From Cocos nucifera (taxonomy: Eukaryota; Streptophyta; Magnoliopsida; Arecales; Arecaceae), in assembly GCA_006176705.1 (NCBI GenBank), contig QRFJ01000048.1, positions 597,221-661,220 on the forward strand: a DNA stretch of 64,000 nt, given 5' to 3'. Position 1 is the first letter of the stretch, and each line of letters starts with the position of its first letter. The notes beneath the pieces are model-generated. The model was not told the DNA's origin. It did no database searches and saw only the letters and a list, made by a program, of their open reading frames with translations. Positions 36,284-48,939 of this stretch are shown one piece after another. The position numbers and the translations under genes were made by a program.

Positions 36284-38058
36284 CTAACGTTCATCCATGT
36301 ACCAATTGCTCTTCACCTTTGGTCCTGTTGGGCCTTCCTCCCCTAGCACTTCATCAGGCAGTCTCTCGACCAACTTCCTCAGTGCAGTCTTGAGCCTACC
36401 AGGTAGCAGCCTCGCCACCCTACTGATCTCCTTCCCAATATCGTAGGTGATCTTCGGACCCCACTCCCTCTCGTAGTCTATCCATGGTGGCTCCGTGACC
36501 ACGGACACCAAGTATTCAGCCGCCGCCACCTCAAACCTCTCCCCACTGTCGATCCTATTCTTCCCTTTCGCAGTGTCATTCCTTATACCAATCCCCGACG
36601 TAGAATTCCCTTCTAGGACTAGTCCTGCCTTCGAATAATTAGCATGGCCATGCAACGAAGAATAGACCACAGGCTTGTTCCCTCCTTCGAACTCTAGCTG
36701 TGAGGCCTCCACCCAAGTTCCCGCACTGTGTTCCGAGAAGTAGACCCTCCATAGTTCCCCACTAAAATTGCTCACCCTCAAGGTGACATGCTCCCAATCA
36801 CCCACATGCTCCCCTATCCTCCCTAATGAGAGGTTGAATGGTCCCACCTTAGCCTTGGCAGGCCCGTTGAAGGGATAAAAGATCCATATCGCTACATCTG
36901 TGAACGTCGCACCAAGCATTGGCTTGACATGGAGATAGACCTTCGAGCTCGGGATATCGCCTTTCTTAACTTTATCCTTCTCTCTGTCGTCCACGGGAAG
37001 GTCTATCCAGTAGGCGCCATCGTTGGAGCCTCCCTGGGGGAGGTTCGAGCCGTTCGATGTGATGGGAGCGGGACTTGGGTTCCCTTTCTCGTAGAGCAGC
37101 GCGCCGTTGTCGAAGAACCAGCTCACCGAGGAGGGGAGAAACTCCTCATCCGGGTGGAAGTAAATCCATGGGGAGTAGGCTTGCATTATGGCTTGAATCT
37201 GGCTGAGGTTGGGCATGGAGTTGAAGTTGGAGTCTTTGTTCTTCAAACAAGCTATGGTGGAAGAGCCTGGAGAACCATTGGCTTGGGCTATGAACGTGCC
37301 CACCCACACACCAAGGGCTTGGATGCCCCTGGTGGCTGGCCTCAGGCCATGGACACTGAATCCATCCTTGTCCCATATGGATTCGTCGTTCTCGCATGCG
37401 TCGGTGAGGTCGAGACGGACGCACCGGACGTCGTCTAGGGATGGCTTCTCCGACGAGTTTGTGACGACGAGACCGACGGCTTTATAGCCTTCGGGTGGTG
37501 TTGGTAGCCAGAAGTAGCCATTGCCATCTTGCTTAAAGTTGGAAGACTCGCTGTTCCACAGGAGAGTGTAGTCCACAGGCTTTGCGAGGGTCCCTTCGCT
37601 GCACGTGTCCCTTCCGACGAGGACCCAGCCAAAGAGAGGCCGGTTGTTGGGTTGGGCGGAGCAGCCCAGCAGGGAGAAGCCGGTGGGGATTGGGGAGGGC
37701 ACGAAGAAGGTGGCTCCACTGTTATCTTGGCCTCCTTCATGGGTAGCCCACACCTTTGTGAATGTAGAGACTTGGCAGACCTCTAGGCCTCCAAGATCTA
37801 TGATCCCGTTGGCAAATCCAACACCTGAAGTAATTAATCCATATTATTCCAATCATTACAAAAGAAGGAAACAATTAATGATGATCAAAGATAGCTTATA
37901 AACAAAAAGCAGTGCAATCATGAGCTTATCATAGCTAGTTTTTTAATTTTACCTGATGGCCAAGATGGTAGTGGAGAGGGTAGCTTGAAGGAAGAAGACT
38001 CAATGGTCAGAAACTTTGTTTCCAAGGCAGTGGTGGGGAGCCCAAAGCAGTTTCCCAT
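36284..38058 (-). CDS. DUF946 / VPS62-related plant protein, N-myristoylation signal
   Basis: Two exons, 38058-37953 and 37824-36284, give about 548 residues. The 129-bp intron has a GTAAAATT donor and a CTTCAG acceptor; the split codon restores Gly. The short first exon matters: the protein starts MGNCFGLP, with Gly2 for N-myristoylation and Cys4 for possible palmitoylation, so membrane attachment is likely. The body matches the plant DUF946 family, annotated as vacuolar-sorting-62-related, with YFHPDEEFLPSSV near residues 257-269 and GEHVGDWEHVTL near 373-384. A basic, helical C-terminus precedes the stop. The biochemical role of the family is not established. The upstream region on this strand (38059 onward) should hold the promoter. 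Confidence 0.92.
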
Positions 38059-41000
38059 GGTTGGGGAAGTTGTGACTTCTGAAGTAGTAGTGCCTTTGGT
38101 CATGGAAGGAAGGGACATAGGTGGGAATGGAAGCATATGCTTTCTTAAAGTTGTTGTTGTGGTGGTGGGGCAGATATATCAATCTGATTCTTGAGTAGTT
38201 GCACTTTTCATGTGCAACAGGAAATTTGATATAAAGTTAAGCTTGTGCTTGGATTGATTCCTTCTATTCCTACCAGTATAAATAAAAGAGAAGGTGGTTG
38301 TAACGTGCAAGGAAGATTGTTCCCAAGTCCTAAGTTGGTTGGGAACCGGCCAAAGCTACCACTAACTTAGAGGTTTTGGTTTTCTTGCCTTCCTGCTCGT
38401 TAGGGACTACTTCTAATCTAACAGAAATAGCCGCCATTCCCCCATGCTTGTCTTCTTTTAGTACATATATATATATATATATCCAGGAGTTCTTAATTCC
38501 TGAGCTTCTGTATTTGGATCATAGATTGAGTGATAACTCCAATATGTATGGCATAGCATAATCCCAGGGGAGCATCTTTGTTGAGATTGCGACGGCAGAA
38601 AATACCTTCTATTTGACTATACTTCTTGGGAAGTTTAGGAATCTAAACGCGTGGCTTGATGTGAAGCACTTGTTCCTTTAATGGTATTGCTTTACAAGGT
38701 CTCCTTTAATGATTAAGTGCGGGGGTCCTACCAAAAGGTGACCTTTGGGTGATGGAAAGATTGATTAGTGGATAATAATGAACTTTAATTAAAGATCAGT
38801 CGAAATTGTTTTATACCAAGGGAAACTATTCAGAGAAGCATGCTAAGTACTATTTTATCAACAGAAATCCCTAGTGCTATTTTTTGCTCTACTTTTTCTC
38901 TTTAGGTTTCTCTATTTTGAGTTCAGTTGGATCCACTACTGGTCATTCTCTCCAATATAATATTATATTAACAAAAAGGAAAACCAAATACACCCACTAT
39001 AAATCATTTTCCAATTGCCTGAACCATGTTGGGAATCTTGAGCTGGCCTTCACCTTATATTGATCGCCTATATATTAATTCATCAATCATGGAACCTAGC
39101 TAAATGATGAAAAGGAGCAAAACTTTATAGGAGTTAAGGAAGGACTCCATTCTTTATCTTCCCTCCTGGTGTTTTATTTGAAAAGATTCATGCCAAAACT
39201 AAAGAAGATGACATGTTAGCTTCATCCTGAATTGATTAAACAACATGCAAACAAAAATGTCATGAAGTAGAAGAAAATGAACAACTCTAAGGCAAGCTAT
39301 GCAGAGAGTTTGAGTGGAGCAAGTTCACCATTGACTTGACGTAAGTATTTTCTTGTTACATTGATACCTTCAAGACACCTTAAAACCTCCTGGAGCGATC
39401 TGAAATGCACTCATATATAGCTGGTCTCTTTTTTGAACTAAATGCAAAACTTATACAGCACGCTCACCGAGCTAGTCATGGACCTTCTCTCTCTTTATAT
39501 ATCTATCTATCTCTATCTCACACAAAAATGATGGAATAGTTACCTTTCTTGGTATTGAAGAATTGAACATGGAACCTCTCCCAATCACCAAGGTGTTGAT
39601 GTCCATGAATAAACTCTTCTTCATGGTAGTCAAGAATTGGACGTACGTATAAACTCACCCAATTGCCGAGGAGTGTATGACCATGAACAAACTCTTGAGT
39701 AAAGTGATCATGAGCAAATTAAATCCACCACCTCCCTGAGAAGAGACTTCTGAATGACTAAATAAGTAAGAAAATCTACAAAAATTCCACCTTTTCAAAC
39801 TTCCTTTTGATCAGATTAATTATTTACTAGCATACAATCCGCGCATGCAACGCGCAGGGTATATACTTTTTCTCCTTTTTTTTTTCAAATTTTATTTTAT
39901 TATGTTTATCTATTTTATTATTTATTATATATTTTATTTATCTGGGTCCTTTACTTAAATTTATTAATCTTTCTATAAACCTTTTTGTACTAAGATTGAG
40001 AATCCGGTGGTCTCAGTTAGTGGTTGCTGATTAGAAAGATTTGTTGCTCTTCCGGTCAAGAAGATAACGAGCTGAATGAGCCCTAGATTTGCGCAAATAA
40101 AGGATGTTGCAATTAAAACCTTTAAAGAGAAGGATAACCATGAAACTGCATGCAAGTACCATCCAGGTCCAGTAATTTTTTCATGACTACAGATCGAGAG
40201 GAGTAGATTTTCTTATCCTTTTTGAGTGGGTTAACCGAACTTAGTTGGATCTACTAGCCACTTGCTCTTTCTAACCTATTTTACCTATGTACAGTGGAAA
40301 TGCTACAGCATGCATTCATATGGAGTTTGATGAGTTCTTAAACATACCTCCATGCATAAAGGGATGGCACAATGCATTCATATGGAGTTTGATGAGTTGG
40401 ATCTACTGGCCCAAGTTTCACCATGTCTTTTGTATTCCAAGTGCATACGCTACCCGTTGGTCCAGGGACTTCAGACTGAAACTTGTTCTTGGCACTCCTG
40501 CTAGCAAAGTGAACAAACTGTTTCAATAATAAACTAGATTATTACCTTTACATTTGATTTTCTTGGAGAGTTTTTAGCCATCCTTTCATTAATTGTTGCC
40601 TTACAATTTCTGTAGAACCTGTCATTACTCCATTATAAATGTTGTTTGTCATTATAAATGTCTTTCGGTCTACTCATTGTCCCAAAATATTGAGGAAGCA
40701 AAATTGAAACGTCAGAGAGAGATAGAAACTAAACATTTGTTTTTCCAAAAATTATTGCATACCTTAAATTGGGTGTGGGGATTGCCAAATCGTTGCAGTA
40801 GTGTTTCATCCTCTCAAGATCAAAATCTTTTTTTTTTTTTTTTTAATATAATAGGAGGCTGAGAAGGCAGCCACCTTTCCTCTGTTCAGAAAAAGGTATT
40901 CATAAATAAGTGATAAAACATCAGTTAAAATAGGATTACATGGTAATACTAGTCACAGTGCTTTTGTTTGGGATAAAACCACAAAGAAATGTGCAGGAAA

Positions 41001-41116
41001 CTTAATAGAAATTATTGAGAGGGAGAAGGAAAAACATGGGAGCCTTCTGATTGAGACCTTGTAGCCGAAACTCAATCACCTTCGATTGGATTAACCCATT
41101 CAATAAGTATCTGATA
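38059..41116. other. Upstream/intergenic DNA; no gene seen
   Basis: AT-rich and without a credible coding region. It holds a TA run (38464-38481), a 27-bp direct repeat 62 bp apart (40310-40336 and 40372-40398), a GC-rich palindromic spot CCGCGCATGCAACGCGCAGG at about 39839-39858 that resembles a transposon end, and poly-T at about 40828-40844. Confidence 0.55.
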
Positions 41117-41730
41117 TAGGACTGAAAGTGGACTCGGACCGACCTAAGGCCCATCAGGCCGGGCCAATTTTGGGTCGGGCTTTGAGCTCAGTCCGAAGCC
41201 ATTCAGGTCAGATAGAGTCCATTTTTCTTTTGAGATGGGCTTGGACAGACTTTTAGCCCGGCACAAGCCCGACTTGAGCCCGAGCCCGAGCCCAAAATTC
41301 AGTCCGAATTTAGTCCAGCCCATTTTTATTTAATTCAAGGTTTAAAACTCTTAAGTTAAAGCTTTAAATTGATTCAGCCAATAAATGCAATGCTCCAAGC
41401 TTGCACAGAGCCAACAAATGTGGAGCGGGACATAGAGAATTGAGTGGTTTGGATATGTAATTGCTACAGATTATGATAGCAAATAATGAATAGAGATTTT
41501 TTTTTTTTGATAAGTGAAAAAATTGGGTTGGTCCAATATTTGGCCCAAATAATGAATTCGAGCTGGTCCATTTGGGTTCGGGCTGGGTCGGATTTGGGCT
41601 CGGACCGAGCTCGAGCCTTAAAATTTATAAAATTTTCGGACCTAAGCTCGGCCCAAAATCCGAATAATAATTTCGGACCGAGGTCAGGCAGGGGTGAGAC
41701 CCGGTCTAACTCGGCTCATTTCCGGTCCTA
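41117..41730. mobile_element. hAT-like non-autonomous TIR element
   Basis: The ends are TAGGACTGAAAGTG and its inverted partner, ending TTTCCGGTCCTA. Subterminal regions carry many copies of GGCCCGA/TCGGGCC-like motifs in both orientations, the usual pattern of hAT subterminal repeats. The flanks ATCTGATA (41109-41116) and ATCTAATG (41731-41738) match at 6 of 8 positions, consistent with an old 8-bp duplication. No transposase. Confidence 0.7.
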
Positions 41731-43914
41731 ATCTAATGTGCTACATCCTAAAAATGACGTCCAAAAAAACAAAACAGAAAAGAGGGAAATCATCCATCCA
41801 AACCATTTTTCAGTCTTCTTGGTTTGTGCCAAATCTTAGAGTATTCTGCTAGTTGCTTAACATCATAGAGATCACCATATGGCCTGCTCCTAAGATCAAA
41901 ATCACCATCAGTATCTATTCCAGACCCTTTAAGTCCACCCAAGTGCTCATAATTCTTAAGTTTTTCCATGTAATTCAAGAAATCAGTCAAGCTGTAGATC
42001 CTCCGACATTGTTGACCACATCCTCGATCATCCTACTTCTCATATGTCCAAATGGGAAAGTTGATTCGGCAAAAACACTGCATCCTTTCTTTATTTCAAG
42101 ACCGCTGTTAAAATATATTATATTATGCACACATATTAATATTAATTTTTATATTATTTTATATCGGTATGATTATGATATGATATGATAGGATATGATA
42201 TAATTTAGAATTAATTTTAGTTTAATTTAATTTAATTATATAAATTTTTTATATATAATTATATAAATTTTATAATTTTTATATTAAAATAAATATATAT
42301 TATTATTTTATTATTTTTTTCCTCACTTTATTTCTTGCTCTTCCTTATCGTCAGTTATAATTGTATCAATCGCATCACTCTTTTCATTGCATCAAAACTA
42401 GTTAAAAATTAAAAAATTATTATAAAAATCAAAAGAAACCAAAAGTGGTTATCTCGGACAGCAGGATTTTTTTTTTGAATAATTTAAAAATTTTAATGGC
42501 ATTCGACATAAATAATAGAACTCTAGAAAAAATAGATAAAATAATAATATCTAATAAAAAAATAATCTTAAAAAAATAAAAATTAAGTATTGAAGAAAAA
42601 AAAGATAAATTAATACATGCAAACCTCTTCATCTCAATTATGATTGCTCTCTTATCTTATCTTGGAATGCCTCCTAGTTCGTTTTCTTAATTCGATGGAA
42701 GAATGGCATGTGGTAGTGATAAAAAATAGAGGAAGAATATTCATCTTCTCAATTCTACCATAGAATGGTTTGCTAGCGATGTAAAACAACGAAGAGCAAG
42801 AGGCTTTAATATTGAAAGAGCGTTAACGGGCCTTTTCTAAATTATTTATTAAATATTTATTTATTTATTTATTTATCAAATAATTATTTATTTATTTATC
42901 TAATTTAATTTGATGGTATAAAGCTAGAGTTTTTTTATTCGTATAGAATTAGAAAGCTTTATCATGTAAAAGATGTTTTCTTTTTAGAAATTCACATTAC
43001 TCTGAAAATAGTGCAATCTAATTTTCTACGGTGTTTGAAATATTTTTTTAATTTTAAAATCTTTGCTGAAATTTTCTGCAATTTTAAAACTTATGCAGAA
43101 ATTTACTATATTTTAAAATCCATGCACAGATTTTTAAAGCTCTAAATACAGTATAAATTGATTTTCTATAAGTTTTAAAATCAGCATAAAAATTTTCCAG
43201 TAACTTTAAAATGCCTAAGCAAACTTTTTTTTGCATCTTCAAAATATGCGTAGAAGTTTACTGCAACTTTAAAATTGATGCAGAAATTTTGTACAACTCT
43301 AACTTCTATGAAAATTAATTACTGTAGGCTTTAAATTTAATGTGTACTTTTTTTATATCTTTAAACTTTGTGTAAAAAATTTATGCATTTTTAAAATTTA
43401 TATAGATATATATTTAAAATTTATGCAAAATTTTAAATTGATCCAACCCGCTAATGATTTTAGATAAACATACTTCTCTAGGAGAGTTGTGACATCGCAA
43501 ATAGAGTCTTAGCTAATTACTTTTATATTTATATATAAAGAAAAATATTAGAATCAGATTAATTAAATTTGAACTTTGATTTGGTTAGATCAAAACTCTA
43601 TAATATGGATCCTACATCAATAATCTAAATTATTGAATATGATCTACTATCTTAAAATTATTTGTATATAAAAAATTATATGATTTAAAGATTTTTAACC
43701 TATACATCAAGTAGCCAAAAATTGGATGATCTAAATAAATTAAATTAGTTATATTTTTTGATTATTCGATACATAGGCTAGAGGTCATTAAGTCATATAA
43801 TTTTTGACATTTAAATAGTTTTGAATTAGTTGATCACATCTAACAACTTGGATTCTCATTATCCAATTTTAATCCGATCGAATTTGAATTAAAATTTGAT
43901 TGATGTTATCCAAA

Positions 43915-43945
<31 letters not shown>

Positions 43946-44992
43946 TAGATTATAGTTGTCAATACTTTCTTTTTTTTTTTTTTTTTTTAGAGGTACACTT
44001 TCTTTCTCCTTTTAATTTTAGGCATTTTGTCGGTGCACGCGTCCATTCAAACTTTCAATCTCCTTACCTATCCAATCCAACGGATCTCCTTGTCATTCCC
44101 AAACAATTTAATTGTTCAAAAAATATAGTCACCAAGAGCCCAAAACTTATCCTTTCTATATAGCTCCAAGCCTCCAACAACAGCATTTATGGCCAAACAC
44201 AACATGGATTGGATATTAGTATGTTTCAATAAAGCTACTACCCGCCAAATCTCCTTGGCAAGAGTTTAGATTTGGCTTTTAGCATCATGCGTGAGAGTTG
44301 GGCTCGGTTGTTAATTTAGAATCAAAATGACAAACTTGCTCTCTACGAACGCGCAGGAACATTTCAGTCGAGACAAAGCGTTTATTTCCAGTTAAAGTCC
44401 ATAATTGTCACCATCCAATTTTTTTCCTTGTTGTGTTTCATCACTTACAGAATATAATGAAGATTTCTTGCAGGGAGCTAGTGAAATATCACTACCAATT
44501 ATCATTCCAAAACATAAATACGAAAAAATTTATCAAATTCATGATTCCCCCTTCCAAAAAAGAGAAATCTTAGATAAGCAATAGGGAACATAGAAATCTA
44601 GCTGGTTTGTGCTTTAAGCTCTTTAAAACCATCCTTGCTTTTCTTATTTTTATTTAATCGATTCTGTGTTGCTTTGTAGCTCAAATATACATTACTTTCC
44701 TTTAAAATCTATACCGTTAGTTTCTTTTTTTTTTCCCCTTTTTTTCTTCCAATCAAATTTTCAGTCAATTATGAAACATAATAAATATTCCATAAAAAGA
44801 TCAAGCAAATTTTGGCTAGCAATTGTCAACTAAAAAAATATATTCCAAAAAATTGCACAAATTTTATGAAAAAAATTGCTGAACATCACCATTTTGATAA
44901 TGCTAAATTATCAATTACACATAGAAGAAGTTGATTGGCCAAGTAACACCCAAGGCTTATATTGATGAGAAATTATGTCCTAGACAATATGC
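41731..44992. other. AT-rich intergenic DNA; no gene seen
   Basis: Strongly AT-rich, with ATTT runs near 42840-42900, a diverged short tandem array at 43000-43440, and a TC/TA microsatellite at 43911-43946. No coding exon was recognised on either strand. Confidence 0.6.
43000..43440. repeat. Diverged A/T-rich tandem array
   Basis: The pattern TTTTAAAAT(n)ATGCAGAAATTT recurs about ten times at roughly 35-45 bp spacing with many substitutions, as in an old minisatellite. Confidence 0.55.
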
Positions 44993-45001
44993 ACCATATG
45001 G

Positions 45002-46109
45002 TACACCTATCAATAGGTCGGATTTGGATCGAAATATGAATATTCATATTCAGATCCAATCTTAGTTACTGATATCAGACCCGAAGCCGAATACTCGACG
45101 AATCTGGTCTTGAAGTATCAGACCTGGATCCTAATGGATCCTCGATATTTGAACCTGATTTTGGAATCCAAAATTGAGAGGAATACCGAGAGAAAGAGAG
45201 GGAGAGAGGAAGGGGTCCGGTTGCTCGTCGGTGGCCGACGAGCGAGATCGAGAGAGAGGGAGGTGATCTAGCCGCCGATGAAGGACATCGAGAGAGAGGG
45301 AGAGACTGAGAGAGAAAGGGAGATCAAGAGATAGGGAGGGAGAAAGGGAGGGGGTGATGGGTGGAGCCACGGAGGGATGCCGGGGGAGCCGCAGGGGGCA
45401 TGGGGATGCAAAGGCCGCGGGGTTGCCAGGCGAGCCACAGGGGGCGGACGGTGTGTGTGACAAGCCGCAGGGGTGCTAGGGGAGCGCGGGGGAGCGCGGC
45501 TGCGCAGGGGTGTCGAGGGAGCTGTCGAGGTGCCGGAGGAGCCATGGGGGGCACGGCCACACGGGATGCCAGGGGAGCTGCAAGGGGCGGGACGGTGTGA
45601 CGAGCCACGGGGGTGCCAGAAGAGCCACAGGGAGCAGTCGATAAACAAGATCGAGAAAGGGAGAGAGTCTGGTCATCGGTGAGGGAGATCGAGAGAGGGA
45701 GAGACTGAGAGAGGGATAGAGAAAGACCGAGAGAGGGAGAGAGGGAGGGGGTTGGTCGCTCATCGATCGTCGATGAGCAAGATCGATAGATGGAGAGAGA
45801 GAGGGGGGTTCGATAAAAGATTGAGGTGGGAGGTCCGGTGAGGGTGAAAGATCGAGAGAGATCTTAGGAGGAAAAAAAAAAAAAAAAGATAATTTTTTTT
45901 ATTATTTTTAATATATATATTATTTTATTATTCGAATCTTGAGTCTATCAGGTTTGGATATTAAATATTTAGATCCTATTCGTTTATGTTATAATTTATT
46001 GGATCCGGATCTGGATCCGAATAAATAGGTCTGATGCTAATATCATATACAGATCCGTCGGATAAATATCCATGGGTCTCGAGTCTGGATCCAGCTCGTT
46101 GATAGCACT
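45002..46109. mobile_element. TIR DNA transposon, right copy, complete
   Basis: The 9-mer ACCATATGG occurs directly at both ends (44993-45001 and 46110-46118), consistent with an 8-9 bp target duplication. The ends are inverted: TACACCTATCAATAGGTCGG on the left, and the complement of TTGATAGCACT on the right, followed inward by GGATCC-rich blocks. The interior is GA-rich then GC-rich, ending with a poly-A run near 45871-45886. No transposase is encoded. It forms the inner boundary of the inverted duplication. Confidence 0.65.
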
Positions 46110-47942
46110 ACCATATGGCTATGCATGCCATCAATCATAGCTACTTATTCTTATAGACTTCGTTCAAGTGTTCATCTCGATGTATCATATTGGGGATAAA
46201 CTCCGCTTCCATCGAAGTCTAGTCTAATGCTTAGCCTAATACGATTGATAATCACGAAAGAGCTTCGATTGAAAATTCTTCCTCCAACAGTCGAACTTCG
46301 ATCGAACTTCTTTAGCAACCAAACTCCTCCAGCAGTCGAATCCCTCTCGGACTCCCTCTAGCGGCTAAAATCCTAGCCGAACTCCTTCAAGTAGCCGAAC
46401 TCCTCCAACGGTCGAATCTCTTTCGAACTCTTATAGGGCTGAACTCCTCCCAGACTTTTTCTTCAGTCAGACTTCTCCATTAGTCAGACTCCTTCCAAAC
46501 TTCTCCTTTGATCAGATCTTCCAAAAGTCGAACTCCTTCTGGATCTCTCCTTCAATCGAATTTTTTCAGAAGTCGAACTCCTTCCAAACTTTTTCCTCAG
46601 TCGGATTCCTTCAGAAGCTAAATTTCTTTCAAATTTTTTCTTCAGTTAAATTTTTTTAGGAGCCAAATCCATTCCGAACTTCTCCTTCAGTCGAACTTCT
46701 TTCGGACCTCTCATTCAGTCGGATTCTTTCAGGAGCCGAACTCCTTCCGAACATCTTTTTCAGTCAAACTTTATTTAGATTCCTCCAATGGATTACTTTC
46801 ATATTTCAAGTAGTATTCCTCCCAGATAATCCCCTCTAGTCGTATTTTCTTTAGGAGTTCGAACTCTTCTGAAATTGATATATGTCAAAGTTCTTCACCA
46901 ACCAACACCTGCTTCCTTCGGACTTCGACTATTAAATCTCAATGAATAGACGATCCTACTATCGAACGATTATGACTATCATTTATTAGTCTGCTACAGA
47001 CGATCCTACTACCGAAGGTTATGATTGTCATTATCAGTCTATTACAAGCGACATCTCTCTTCGTAATAAATTTCATATGATCTCGAGCGACTCACTATCG
47101 GATGGTTATGACAGGCTCCATTTATAAAAAAGGATCCTCTAGATATATTTTCTCTAAGCTCTCTTCTTCTTCTAAAAATTCTGCTAAATTTTTGTCTGAG
47201 CACTCTATTTCTGTTGGCTAGAAGAGTTGACTTGATCGTCGGAGGATCCTACCAGAGCCACCACCATCGACTCCGAACGAAACTTTATTTTATAGATCAC
47301 CGATGGTAACCTTTTCTTTTTCAACTCCAGCTCAATCCAACATTAACCAGATTCTGCACCAACAGGATTGGTGCTGGAGGAAGAGACCTCTATTCCTAAG
47401 GTATTCTTATTCTTAAAAGAGTGCTCAATCGATCCTATGGATGTTCTTCTTCAAGATCCATCTCCATCTCCTCCCTCAATCCCAAGAAATGCCTCCAAAG
47501 AAGGCGACTATCCGAAGATCTACCACTTCTGCCATCAGATCCAAGCCAGATCTACTTATTTCTGCTCCAGCATCGGTGCTTCAATCTTCTTCTCCACTGA
47601 CGATTATGGTAGATTTGGAGTAGTTTAACATACTGATGTAGTGGGTTTGGGACCTCACCAAGATGGTGCAGACCATGCGGCAGCCTCCGATGGCGATTCT
47701 GCTAAAATCCACCATCGAAATGTCAGAAATCGATTTCAAGGAAGAGCACTTGGGCTAGCATACCCGTTGTCCTTGAAAAAGAAAAATAGAGAACAGAGAA
47801 TTCTTGTTCGGATCATGATTCTTTTTCGAAAGAGACCTTCTCCATCTACGATCGAAAGTCTTCCAAGATCTACGATCAAGATGACGTCCTTGATCAGAAA
47901 CTGCGAAAGATGGATCGATGGATTAAGGAACTCTGCCATGTC

Positions 47943-48209
47943 ATCCTGACCCGCCATGACGATGTCTGCACCGATCCTCCTTTCTTTCTCCAAATTATGC
48001 AAGAGTCCGTTCCATCGAATTTCAAGCTCTTCCAATTTGAAAGCTATGATGAAACCTCTGATCCGATCGATCACCTAAAAATCTTCTAGATCATGATGCT
48101 GCTCCACGGTGCACCAGACGTCATCTTTTGTCGAACTTTTCTGTCTACCTTAAAAAGAGCTTTTCCATCTTGGAGGAACAACGCTCCCACGATCTTAAAA
48201 CTCAGAAAG
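47943..48209 (+). pseudogene. Broken gag fragment, right-arm retrotransposon
   Basis: Same content as the left copy at 15230-15520, including the internal TAG. Upstream frames 47368-47628 and 47641-47949 are earlier gag pieces separated by frame changes; the first begins VLEEETSIPKVFLFLKECS, matching the start of gag in the middle element. Confidence 0.72.
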
Positions 48210-48939
48210 TCTGAGAATGTACTGTCAATAATTTTTCTTCAATAAAACTCCTCCATTTCAATATTATTATTTTTTAGTGCAAAAACTATGTGACGAAAGA
48301 AAAGAAGTAATTAAAAATGCCCGTATTAGGAATATGAGGAGAACCTCATCCTAACATGGGCAAATTAAAGACCTCTAGTTATTTAAGATAAGGTGAGAGG
48401 AGGGGCTCCGACAATGGCCCTAATATGCCCCTACAGTCCATTAGGAATAGGAGGATAACCTTGTCCTGACGTGAGAAAAGTCGGAGGCCTCATTTATTTT
48501 AGACGAGATGAGAAGAGAAGCCCCGACAACGGCCATAATATACCCCTACAACTCGATTAGGAATAGCAGGAGAACCTTATCCTAACGTGAGCAAAGTCGA
48601 ACGCCTCGTTCATTTTAGATGAGGTGAGAAGAGAGGCTCCGACAATGGCCCTAATGTGCCCCTGTCGTCTGTTAGGAATGGGAGAAGAATTTCGTCCTAA
48701 TATGAGCAAAAGTTAGATTCTCATAGGCCAAAGATGTGGAAAAGAAAGAAGCTCGGTGGAGAATTCCTAACACGTATTTTTTCACGATGATCTGACTACG
48801 TCAAATGCGAAAGGCAGATTCCTTATTCCTAGTTTGCAAGAGAGGTCCTAGTTCGATGTCCACAATAGGCTCGACGTCCACAACGAGCTCGACGTTCGTA
48901 ATAAGCAACAAGCATGGAAACCCAGGATCGGAACTCTTC

